This document shows positions 1 through 7,617 of a stretch of 64,000 nucleotides of DNA, one piece after another. The stretch covers positions 46,621 through 110,620 of the forward strand of contig CAIMEY010000061.1 in assembly GCA_903840165.1 (NCBI GenBank), written 5' to 3'. The DNA comes from an uncultured Myxococcales bacterium. Lineage in GTDB: Bacteria; Myxococcota_A; UBA9042. Position 1 is the stretch's first letter, and each line of letters opens with the position of its first letter. The position numbers were made by a program, and so were the translations under genes. The notes below the pieces were generated by a model. It was not told the origin of the DNA. It did no database searches and saw nothing but the letters and a program-made list of their open reading frames with translations.

Positions 1-405
1 TTCACGAACTAGCTGAGATGACACGAAGAAGTGAGACTTCTCGGTCATCATGAACACCGTCTCCAGCTGAGGCTGCAGCAGGTTGTTCATCGTCGCCATC
101 TGAAATTCGTACTCAAAGTCCGCAACGCCGCGCAATCCGCGCAGGACCGCCGTCGCACCGACTTTGCGGGCGGCCTCGACCATCAAGCCTTCAAAGACAA
201 TGACTTCGACGCGGCTTTCGCCAGCAAAGACCTCGCGCACCAAGTCTGCGCGCTCTTGCAGGGTAAACATCGCGTTTTTATTTACGTTGTTGGCCAGCGC
301 TACCAGCACGCGGTCAAACACGCGCAGGCCGCGTTGGATGATGTTGACGTGGCCGTTGGTCAGCGGATCGAACGATCCGGGATAGAATGCGCAGGTTTCC
401 CTCAC
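1..405 (-). CDS. coaD: Phosphopantetheine adenylyltransferase, 3' end cut by window edge
   Basis: Adenylates 4'-phosphopantetheine in the fourth step of coenzyme A synthesis, in the cytoplasm. The first 135 residues are visible. Near the N-terminus is the nucleotidyltransferase motif FYPGSFDPLTNGH (T/HxGH class), followed by the RGLR segment and the SSQLVRE segment (usual family form ISSSxVRE) just before the edge; the family is about 160 residues, so roughly 25 are missing. No ATG lies in frame. I chose GTG at 405 because GGAG sits about 8 bases upstream and the conserved block begins a few codons later. It is transcribed away from, and probably independently of, the amidase gene that ends at 487. 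Family assignment is secure; only the start codon is inferred. Confidence 0.93.
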   Translation of the reverse strand, partial: MRETCAFYPGSFDPLTNGHVNIIQRGLRVFDRVLVALANNVNKNAMFTLQERADLVREVFAGESRVEVIVFEGLMVEAARKVGATAVLRGLRGVADFEYEFQMATMNNLLQPQLETVFMMTEKSHFFVSSQLVRE

Positions 406-486
406 AGCCAGCTCCGCGCCACTTGCCCATGGGCGCTGCGCAAGCGTACCCGGAGTCGGGGCTGGGGCAAGAAACTGGACGCTGCG

Positions 487-2997
487 TCAATCCTCTGGCT
501 TTTCCTGGTGTTTCCAGTCACCTGGCAGGGACGGCGCTTGCCATAGGTCCTGGAGCACCTCGGACGGAGGCGGCAAATCGTCCGCAGCGGAGGGCTGATC
601 CGCCTCATCGTGCTCATCGTGAGCGCCCGCCGCACGAAATGCCGTTTCCTCGGCCTGACGAATCTTGCGGAACTGGTCTCCCGTGATCTTCTTGGCGCTG
701 GCGCCGCCGGGATCGCCGAGCAAAGTCAACCAAACCAAGAAGTTAATCGGGTGAAAATGGGTCAGCACGCCATCCCACTTGCCGCCGGACTCAAAGCCAA
801 TGTGCTTGGCCACTTCTTCATTGAGCCAAGTGAAGGGCAATTGCCGCTTAATCTGCTCTGCAAACAAGCTGTTGCGCCACCGTCCGCCCGAATCGTCGCG
901 GAACAGGTCGGTTAGGTTCTTCTTGGCCGTGGGCCAGTCTTGACCTGCCGCGAGGACCTTGAACCAATCGACTTGGTCGCTCCACTCGCTGACGTGTCGG
1001 GTAATTGCCTTGCGAATTCGCGCCACAGCCGGGTTGGTGCGCGGGTCGTCGTTGTAGAACGATTGCACGTCCTCCGTCGCGATGTGGGCGTTTGTCAGCA
1101 GGAAATCCTTGTAGACGCGCGCCGAACGCGACGAGCGCTCGGGCAGAATCATCTGGATCAACTCATCGCAATCACACATCAAATCGTCGCCACTGTCGGT
1201 CCCTGGCTCAAACCAGTGGGCGCTGTGGGCCCCCAGCAAGTCCACGGCCCGACGCCAGCTTTCGTCGGCGAAGATCTCGATGTGGACTAGGCTAAGTCTC
1301 TCGGCTTCTTCGCCAAATTCGCCAACCCTTCCGATACGTTCTCCAGGTGAAACGATGGTGTTGGCTTTGTCCGAAAAGCGCGCCACTTTGGCCGCCAACA
1401 AGGCCGCGGTATGTTCGCCGTGATCGAGAAAAGGCTGAAATTCCGCCTTACGCCGCTCAGCCGCCGATTCCTCGTCGCCATCTTCGTCGTCGTCCGTCTT
1501 CTTTTGCCCAGGGACTTTGACCTTGGCCGCCGAGTCATCGCCCTTGGCGACCTTCTTCTTCTTGGGCAGCACCTTGGCCTTGCCGGTCTCAGGGTCAAGT
1601 TCCACTTTCTTTGCCTTGACTTCCTCGCCGTCCACCTTGGCTTGTTCTAGGGTGGTCGCGTCGCCCCGCAGCTTGCGCAGCCACTGTGGCGGCACGGCTA
1701 GCCCCTCGGCACCGCTTTGGTCGCCATGATCGCGCTTCCACTCTTCGTCGGTCACGTCACGGGTCGCGTCGAACTCGAGCATGTGCATATACAGGGAATA
1801 AAAGCGGAAAACCTTCTTGTCGTCCTTAGGGTCAAAAGCGATCTCGTGCTTGAGCAGCACGAAATTGTTCGAACCCAGTGCCGGCGTTTCCGGACCGTTC
1901 TTGGCCACAACGACCCGCCCCGGAAACATCGCCAACACTGGCGCACCTTTAGGCAAATACAGGTGTATTCCGCCATGCCACTGCCCGGAGAGGCCCACCG
2001 GATAGTAGCCGCCGGCTTCATTCTTCTCGGTATTGCGGCAGTAGGTTTCCGCCAATTCCTTGATATTCTCAGGTGATGCCACATTAGCGATGGTCTTTGC
2101 TTTATGCTGCTTGTCGTCAAACTCCAAGGCCACCGGAAATGAATTGTGCTTGCGAGTCAGATGGTTCTGCAGCAGCACCCAGTCCATGCCCGGACCCGGG
2201 TCAAACTTGCGGGCCGTGATGTGGTAGTGGCCATAAATCCCAATCTTTTCAAGGTCTGGCTCGACCAGCGACCAAATCGGCTTGCTGTTCTCATCCATCG
2301 GCACCCGCAACTGCAGCTTGGGAAAGCGGCTGTGCAGGGTAAACATCAGTTGTGCCAAGGCCTTATACTGTGCCTCGGTATAGCCGATGGAGCGCCATTG
2401 CTGATCGTGGATGGTCTGGGCAATGACCGGCCTTTCCCCACGACTTCCAGCAGGTTGGCCGTTGTCGTTGGGCCCGAGCTGCGGCAACATGCAGTTCATG
2501 TCGATGCCGATGGTGTAGGTGTTGGCGTCTTGCAACACTTCTGACCCACCGCCATGGAGCGTTTTCATCACAGGATCAGCGCCTTGATAGATAACGCCGT
2601 TCCAATCGACCATGAAATGCGTCGAGAAGCCGCGCTGCAGCAGGACGCGAAAGCAGCCGGCGGCATCGGCGGTCATATCAGCATGAATAATGACGCCTTT
2701 GACCACGTCCGCTAGCTCGGCGCAGGTCAGCATCTGCTTGCCCTTGACGTCGCGGGGCAGGACATAGCGCCCATCGGCCGACTGGGCCCCGCCTGTATGT
2801 GCTTGAAAATCCCAGGCTTTATTGTCACGAAAGTTGACGATCCAGGTGTCCTCGACCGTGACTTCCTGGCCCTCAATTAGGATGAAGTTCTTGGCATCCG
2901 CTGGAATCGACTCGTCTTTGACCGCAACACGGGCGTTGCTAGCCGGTTGAGCCCCTGCGGTGGCGGCCTGTGGTGCCGGTGAATTGCCCTGCTTCAT
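487..2997 (-). CDS. Amidase_2 plus LytM/M23-like peptidoglycan hydrolase with charged insert
   Basis: 836 residues. Residues about 110-290 match the N-acetylmuramoyl-L-alanine amidase type 2 fold: IIHAD, THFMVDWNG, TLHGGG, IGIDMN and a closing FDPGPGMDW. A LytM/M23-like fold follows from about residue 335: WHGGIHLYLPKGAPV (HxGxD with Asp replaced by His), YMHM, and after a Lys/Asp/Glu-rich insert of about 130 residues (KKKK and DDDEDGDEE runs) the fold resumes with SPGERIGRVGE and VHIEIF. The last 200 residues have no known domain I can name; they contain HFHPINFLVWL, a pattern I associate with C-termini of phage-like or effector-type wall hydrolases. There is no signal peptide, which is odd for a wall enzyme. 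The ATG lies 18 bases after the VWA gene's stop, so it is the last gene of a three-gene operon. Hydrolase class is well supported; the catalytic state of the M23 part is doubtful. Confidence 0.75.
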   Translation of the reverse strand: MKQGNSPAPQAATAGAQPASNARVAVKDESIPADAKNFILIEGQEVTVEDTWIVNFRDNKAWDFQAHTGGAQSADGRYVLPRDVKGKQMLTCAELADVVKGVIIHADMTADAAGCFRVLLQRGFSTHFMVDWNGVIYQGADPVMKTLHGGGSEVLQDANTYTIGIDMNCMLPQLGPNDNGQPAGSRGERPVIAQTIHDQQWRSIGYTEAQYKALAQLMFTLHSRFPKLQLRVPMDENSKPIWSLVEPDLEKIGIYGHYHITARKFDPGPGMDWVLLQNHLTRKHNSFPVALEFDDKQHKAKTIANVASPENIKELAETYCRNTEKNEAGGYYPVGLSGQWHGGIHLYLPKGAPVLAMFPGRVVVAKNGPETPALGSNNFVLLKHEIAFDPKDDKKVFRFYSLYMHMLEFDATRDVTDEEWKRDHGDQSGAEGLAVPPQWLRKLRGDATTLEQAKVDGEEVKAKKVELDPETGKAKVLPKKKKVAKGDDSAAKVKVPGQKKTDDDEDGDEESAAERRKAEFQPFLDHGEHTAALLAAKVARFSDKANTIVSPGERIGRVGEFGEEAERLSLVHIEIFADESWRRAVDLLGAHSAHWFEPGTDSGDDLMCDCDELIQMILPERSSRSARVYKDFLLTNAHIATEDVQSFYNDDPRTNPAVARIRKAITRHVSEWSDQVDWFKVLAAGQDWPTAKKNLTDLFRDDSGGRWRNSLFAEQIKRQLPFTWLNEEVAKHIGFESGGKWDGVLTHFHPINFLVWLTLLGDPGGASAKKITGDQFRKIRQAEETAFRAAGAHDEHDEADQPSAADDLPPPSEVLQDLWQAPSLPGDWKHQEKPED

Positions 2998-3015
2998 TGG
3001 CCAACCTTGTTGACG

Positions 3016-4713
3016 TTACTTGCGAAACAGCTTGCGGATCAGCAGCACCAGGATCAGCAGCGCCACTAGGCCTGCCAGCACTAGCACGCCGATGCCGACG
3101 GCGACATACAGCTTATACCCAAGCATTTCTTGGAGTTTTACGGCATTATGGCGCACGAGCTGTTCTAGCGATTGCCGCCACGTGGGCTCAACCGGCCGCG
3201 TCGCGTAGATGGGCGGCGTCGTTAGCAATTCGCCTCGACCCAGCCGCGGTTCGATGTCCACGGCGAGCTTTACGGCGTATTCTGGGTCCGCGTACTCCTC
3301 TTTGTGCGTGTATTCAATGGCAATTTGCCCTGTGACTTCGGCCATCGTTCGGCCCATGGCCTCGGCCAAGTGGTCTTCGTCCTGGGCCAGCCGATAGGTG
3401 CCCCCTGTACGCTCGGAAAGCAGGCGAATTCGTTCTAGTTCATAGTCCTTGCCCAAGGGCGCAATGCCGACGCCGAACGCGCGTACCCCAGCCGCCCGCG
3501 CCACGCCAATCCAGTGGCGCGCCTTGTCGCGGAACTGGGACTGCTGGGTCGCAATGCGACGCGCTAAGAAATCCGCCATGCAAGAACGAAATTTCTCCTT
3601 TGATTTTCCATCATTCCAGCTTGCGCACTCCTTGGGAGGTACCGTCTGACAGAGTTGCAGATCCTGCACGTAGCCGTCGCGGCCATCGCTCAGGAGCACG
3701 AGCGCTCGCTCATGGCCGCTCGGGCTATCCGCGACCAGGATGCGCAGCGCCTCGTCCATGGCAGATGTCTCGAAATCGATCGCGTCGTTCTTGGCGCGCC
3801 GACTCTCGTACTCTTCCAGTTTGCTTTGGTAATCTGCGGAGTTGAACACCGCAAAACCGTCCAAGGCTCCCGGCGGTACGGTGCAATAACGGGCAGCACT
3901 GTAAAAAGGCAGACCTAGGTTGAACAGGCGGGGAAAAGATCCGCTAAACTGTTGAATCTTTGTGGCTTTTGCCAACGTACCCACGTCGGTCGTCAGGCCG
4001 CACAAGTCGGTCCCGACCGGCGGCACCGGCGCGTCCTTGGCGGGAGGACCGGCCAGGGTCAACGGATCGTCCGAGAGGGCTTGCTGCCGCGCAGGAATGC
4101 AATCGCGACGCGTCCGCTCAATATCCTGCAACTGGCTGCTTTTATTCTTTAAGGCCGTGAACTGAAACAGTCGATCGTTGTACCAAATCAGGTTCACCCG
4201 CTCAGCTGCGCTCAGTGGCTTGAGGGCCGCCGCCACGGCTTCCTTGATACGGTCCTGCGTAGAGTCGCCAATGCCCCCGGAAATCCCCTCAGCCACCAAG
4301 ACAATGTCGACAATAACACCTGTTTTATCGCGGAGTTTAAGCTTTGCATCCTTGCGATCGCCCTGGGCCTTGCCCATGTCAAAAGCGACAAAGCCTGGAT
4401 TGGTCTTGCTGGCTCCAGCCGATTTTTTCCCATCCAATACATGGAGTTTGCGGATAGCATCTAAGGGCACCGGCCGACCCAGCTTGTCCAGCACCGTCGC
4501 TAGGATCTGCACCTTGGGCCAAAGGCTCACATCGAGGCGATCAATGCGAACCTGCGGAAGTTCCAGTGGATCTTGGGCGACAGGTGCCGCCTCGACCACT
4601 TTGGCCTTGGTTCCCGCACCATCGGCAACCGCGGCGACGGCTAGGCCGACGCAGGCTGACACCAACCAAGCGAATCGCTGCGACGGACGGCGAGGAAAAA
4701 CGGCTTGAATCAT
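3016..4713 (-). CDS. Signal-peptide, von Willebrand A-like protein with C-terminal membrane anchor
   Basis: 565 residues. The N-terminus is a probable signal peptide (hydrophobic residues about 14-32). A VWA-like domain covers about residues 120-465: VDIVLVAEGISGG occupies the first-strand MIDAS position, LVLLSDGRDG is a later strand, and VRAFGVGIAP the last strand. The expected DxSxS metal site is not present, so metal-dependent ligand binding is doubtful. A C-terminal transmembrane helix (about 538-562) ends in RKLFRK, which fits a periplasmic domain anchored in the inner membrane with a short cytoplasmic tail. The start overlaps the stop of the upstream Tat-signal gene (ATGA), implying translational coupling; the amidase follows 18 bases later. 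Partner or ligand unknown; an assembly or scaffold role at the cell wall is inference from the neighbours. Confidence 0.65.
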   Translation of the reverse strand: MIQAVFPRRPSQRFAWLVSACVGLAVAAVADGAGTKAKVVEAAPVAQDPLELPQVRIDRLDVSLWPKVQILATVLDKLGRPVPLDAIRKLHVLDGKKSAGASKTNPGFVAFDMGKAQGDRKDAKLKLRDKTGVIVDIVLVAEGISGGIGDSTQDRIKEAVAAALKPLSAAERVNLIWYNDRLFQFTALKNKSSQLQDIERTRRDCIPARQQALSDDPLTLAGPPAKDAPVPPVGTDLCGLTTDVGTLAKATKIQQFSGSFPRLFNLGLPFYSAARYCTVPPGALDGFAVFNSADYQSKLEEYESRRAKNDAIDFETSAMDEALRILVADSPSGHERALVLLSDGRDGYVQDLQLCQTVPPKECASWNDGKSKEKFRSCMADFLARRIATQQSQFRDKARHWIGVARAAGVRAFGVGIAPLGKDYELERIRLLSERTGGTYRLAQDEDHLAEAMGRTMAEVTGQIAIEYTHKEEYADPEYAVKLAVDIEPRLGRGELLTTPPIYATRPVEPTWRQSLEQLVRHNAVKLQEMLGYKLYVAVGIGVLVLAGLVALLILVLLIRKLFRK

Positions 4714-5198
4714 GCGCTGAACCGCATATGTCGCACGCGGTAACCGCCCACGTCTTGGCGAGCCGCCACGGCCCCGTCGGGGTCAAAAAGGCGCAGTTCG
4801 ACGCCATAGGTTCCTACGACCAAATCATGATGCGGATAGGGGGTTTCCAAATCGACCTGACCGTCGCCAAAGATCGCGTGCCGTTCGACGACAAACCAAG
4901 GCTGACCCGGCGCATCGACATGGCATACCGCGCAAGCTAGGTAGGCACCGAGGGGGGCCTGTTCAAACGCGACGCGCAGAGGGGCTCCGGGAAAGGAGGC
5001 CGTCCCAGAAACCTGCATTGTTGCAGTAGCTTCTGCAGCGCTATTGGCCCCTTTCGGCGCGCTGCCGCTAAGTGCCACCGGGATGGCTGCCCCGCCAGCC
5101 GAGACTGGTGGTTGGGCGGTTGCGGGCCGACACCATGACGCCACAGCGACAAGGGCCCCTGAATTTGCACAGATTTGTAGGAAAGTCCGGCGCTCCAT
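4710..5198 (-). CDS. Tat-signal exported protein of unknown function
   Basis: 162 residues. Begins MERRTFLQ followed by a hydrophobic stretch and AVASWCRPATA: a twin-arginine (RRxFLQ) export signal, with a Cys that could also be a lipobox-like site. The mature part is about 130 residues, with LACAVCHVDAPG and a Tyr-Gly-Val-Glu-Leu beta-rich C-terminal half (VVGTYGVELRLFDPDG). The CxxCH in that stretch resembles a heme-binding site, but a single one in this context is weak evidence. It is the first gene of the operon with the VWA-like and amidase genes, overlapping the former by 4 bases. I do not recognise the family. Use of the Tat route suggests folding or cofactor loading before export, but no cofactor can be named. 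Confidence 0.55.
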   Translation of the reverse strand: MERRTFLQICANSGALVAVASWCRPATAQPPVSAGGAAIPVALSGSAPKGANSAAEATATMQVSGTASFPGAPLRVAFEQAPLGAYLACAVCHVDAPGQPWFVVERHAIFGDGQVDLETPYPHHDLVVGTYGVELRLFDPDGAVAARQDVGGYRVRHMRFSA

Positions 5199-5317
5199 GG
5201 CCGCAATCTAGCAAGGCGCTGGGTCGGCTTGCAACACCCGTCGATTTTTGCCGTAATCGAAAGGGGAATCGCCGGGACATGTCCGCTAGGCGGCGCGCAG
5301 GATCGGCGGCCGGTGGA

Positions 5318-6349
5318 CTACGGCGGACTTGCCGGATCATGCAACGCAGCACCGCCGTGCACAAAGCCCCCGGCGTGCATCAAACGATCACCGACGTACA
5401 GCGTCACCTCTCCCGGCGGGCCAGACAGGGCAGTGCCGAGTTCGGTCACGGCAATATCGATGGATGCCAGGCAGTTGCGCACGTCGAAATCGGCGGGACC
5501 CGCCACCAACAGTGCGTAATCGTCGCCACCGTGGGCGCAGGCTAGGCGCCAGTCGATGTCAATTTCTCTTGCATGATCAAGGAGATCTGCGGGCCAAGCG
5601 GCCGGGCAAGACAGCCTCAATGCTAGGGCGACGCCGGATGCCTTCGCCAGGGACGTTGCATCGCGTTGCAAACCATCAGACACATCGACGGCAGCTAGGC
5701 GCGCGCCGCAAGCCGCCAAGAGCCCGCTTGCGGCCAGCAGTGGCTCGGGCCAAAGGTGATGGCGGATTGGCACGTCCCAGGGCGAACACGGGGCCTTGCC
5801 GTGGCGCAACGCTGCCAGTCCAGCTGCAGCCAGGCCTACTGCGCCGATCAGCCAAAGCCGATCGCCAGGACGGGCCTGATCGCGCCGCAGGGCCGGCCCA
5901 GGCAGCCACCCCAACGCGGTGACCGTCCAGCGCGCCGGACCGGGGCTCAGGCCGACATCGCCACCGACAATCGCAGCACCGTGGGCCTTTGCCAGAGCGG
6001 TAAAACCATCAATTGATTCAAGAAGTTCTTCGATGTCAGTATCGCCTGGCAGCTCCAGCGCAAGCAGCAAGACCCCAGGCCGTGCACCCATGGCAGCAAG
6101 GTCGGAGAGGTTGACGGCCGCGGCTCGATGGCCAATGGCTGCTGGCGGCGTTGGTCCCTCCAGCCAATCCACCCCAGCGACGATGGAATCGACGGTCGCG
6201 ACGATCGGGCCTCGCGGTAGCCAAACTGCGCCGTCATCCCCATTGGCAACAGGCAGTTGGCTGCGGTCCCAGTCGGCGTAGGTCGCGTCAGTTCGCGCGC
6301 GAATGGCTTCAATGAGCCGTTGTTCGCCGAACGCCGCGAAAGTTATCAT
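5318..6349 (-). CDS. thiL: Thiamine-monophosphate kinase
   Basis: Phosphorylates thiamine monophosphate to thiamine diphosphate using ATP, the last step of the pathway. 343 residues, normal for ThiL. Visible family blocks are NGDDGAVW near residue 36 (metal-binding GDDxA), ATVDSIVAGVDW, HRAAAVNLSDLAAMGA (substrate and metal site), AIVGGDVG, DVSDGL and GGDDYALL near the C-terminus. The AIR-synthase-like fold is therefore complete. Its ATG overlaps the dnaJ stop by 4 bases (6346-6349), so it is translationally coupled to a chaperone gene, an unusual partner. I see no thiamine riboswitch-like leader, consistent with its position at the end of another operon. Confidence 0.92.
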   Translation of the reverse strand: MITFAAFGEQRLIEAIRARTDATYADWDRSQLPVANGDDGAVWLPRGPIVATVDSIVAGVDWLEGPTPPAAIGHRAAAVNLSDLAAMGARPGVLLLALELPGDTDIEELLESIDGFTALAKAHGAAIVGGDVGLSPGPARWTVTALGWLPGPALRRDQARPGDRLWLIGAVGLAAAGLAALRHGKAPCSPWDVPIRHHLWPEPLLAASGLLAACGARLAAVDVSDGLQRDATSLAKASGVALALRLSCPAAWPADLLDHAREIDIDWRLACAHGGDDYALLVAGPADFDVRNCLASIDIAVTELGTALSGPPGEVTLYVGDRLMHAGGFVHGGAALHDPASPP

Positions 6350-7458
6350 GATTTTTTTGGCGCTGCTGGCATCTGCGCCAGCGCTCGTTCAAAAGCCTGC
6401 ACCCGGCTGTAGGCCTGCCGTCCACCGGCAGCCTGTTCCAGATTGTGCAGCAATTGCAGCTGATCCCGGGTCAATGTGCTAGGCACATCGACGACCAGCC
6501 GAACCCGCAGCGCGCCGCGTCCGGCCCGACCTTGCAACGGCAAACCCCTATCGGCAATGCGAAATTCACGTCCAGAACTGCTTGCTGGCGGCACGGTCAA
6601 CTGTTCCAAGCCTTCCAAGGTCGGCACCAAGATGCGGGCGCCGGCTGCCGCTTGATGCCAAGTCAGTGGCACGTCGACCACCAAATCGTCCTTTTCGCAG
6701 CGCAAAAGCGGGTCACTCAGGATATCCACCACCACAACGAGGTCGCCGGTCTGTGCGCCCTGTCCCGGCTCCCCTGCGCCCCGGACGCGTACGACGGCCC
6801 CTTGCGTCATCCTTGCAGGTAGTTGGACTTCAACGACACGTTCGGTCGTCCCCTGGCCTGACCCGCGGCAACTCGCGCAGGGACGCAGCGTGATCTGCCC
6901 CTTTCCATGACAGAATCCGCACGCTTGCTCCGTTCGCCGCAGACCAACCCGCAATGTGCCCTGGCCCGCACAGACGTGGCAGACGGGCACTCGGTCGGGC
7001 ATCAGCGTTGCGGCTCCGAGGCAGGTGCCACACGGAGTTGGGTAGCTTGCGCGGACGGCCACCTTGCCGCCCAGGACGGCAATCGCAAAGGGAATCGACT
7101 GTTTGACCCGCAAATCGCGCCCCGTAGGCACGCTGGGCAACGCCGCCTGCTTGCGGCGAACCCGTGCGACCACGCGATCGAGAACGTCCAGGGCCCTCTC
7201 CGCCCGCGGGTCGTCGACCATGCGAAGCGGGTCCTTGACCATGAGCATCCGGTCATAGTGCTGGCGTCGACCGACATCGGCAAGATCCGTGTACGCAGCT
7301 GAAATCTGTTTGAAACAGTCTTCCGCCGTGTCCGAACCACCTTGGGCGTCGGGGTGGTAGATTCTAGACAACTTCCGATAGTTATTCTTGATTTCTTCAG
7401 GCTCGGCGTGGAGGGAAACGCCGAGCAATCGGTAATGATCGGGCTGGTAACTGTCCAT
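6346..7458 (-). CDS. dnaJ: DnaJ-type Hsp40 co-chaperone lacking a Gly/Phe region
   Basis: Stimulates the DnaK ATPase and hands over unfolded clients. 370 residues. The J domain (about 5-70) has an intact HPD in YHPDAQGG. The expected Gly/Phe-rich linker is missing; residues about 75-115 are Arg/Ala-rich instead. Four zinc modules follow: CGTCLGAA, CHVCAGQG, CGFCHGKG and CASCRGSG, all CxxC. The first lacks the final Gly of CxxCxGxG. The C-terminal substrate-binding beta domains run to about residue 345. The gene lies 159 bases downstream of dnaK on the same strand, with an unusual triple repeat between them, and overlaps thiL. It is DnaJ in domain content; because of the linker change, calling it the housekeeping DnaJ rather than a second paralogue is less certain. 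Confidence 0.88.
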   Translation of the reverse strand: MDSYQPDHYRLLGVSLHAEPEEIKNNYRKLSRIYHPDAQGGSDTAEDCFKQISAAYTDLADVGRRQHYDRMLMVKDPLRMVDDPRAERALDVLDRVVARVRRKQAALPSVPTGRDLRVKQSIPFAIAVLGGKVAVRASYPTPCGTCLGAATLMPDRVPVCHVCAGQGTLRVGLRRTEQACGFCHGKGQITLRPCASCRGSGQGTTERVVEVQLPARMTQGAVVRVRGAGEPGQGAQTGDLVVVVDILSDPLLRCEKDDLVVDVPLTWHQAAAGARILVPTLEGLEQLTVPPASSSGREFRIADRGLPLQGRAGRGALRVRLVVDVPSTLTRDQLQLLHNLEQAAGGRQAYSRVQAFERALAQMPAAPKKS

Positions 7459-7468
7459 GACCTAACTT

Positions 7469-7545
7469 TGTCGACGAAAACGCTGGTGCGAGAACCTGTC
7501 GATGAAAACGCTTGTGCGAAAAATTGTCGATGAAAACGCGAGCGC
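7469..7545. repeat. Three 28-bp tandem repeats between dnaK and dnaJ
   Basis: TGTCGAYGAAAACGC starts at 7469, 7497 and 7525, exactly 28 bases apart. Copies one and two also share a GTGCGA segment; copy three diverges after 15 bases. On the transcribed strand each reads GCGTTTTCRTCGACA. The array lies in the 159-base dnaK-dnaJ spacer, 11 bases upstream of the dnaJ start codon. It could be a protein-binding array, part of the mRNA leader or a replication-slippage remnant; nothing in the sequence decides between these. Confidence 0.8.
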
Positions 7546-7617
7546 TAGAAGCAGTGGCGTGGAGCGGGGCACATCAAGGCTGCGAAATTGCGCAAAGACG
7601 AGGCGCTTGAACCGAGC

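Noticed and set aside
7469..7545. Possible CRISPR-like array
   Set aside because: Repeats are directly adjacent with no spacers of unique sequence and no cas genes nearby.
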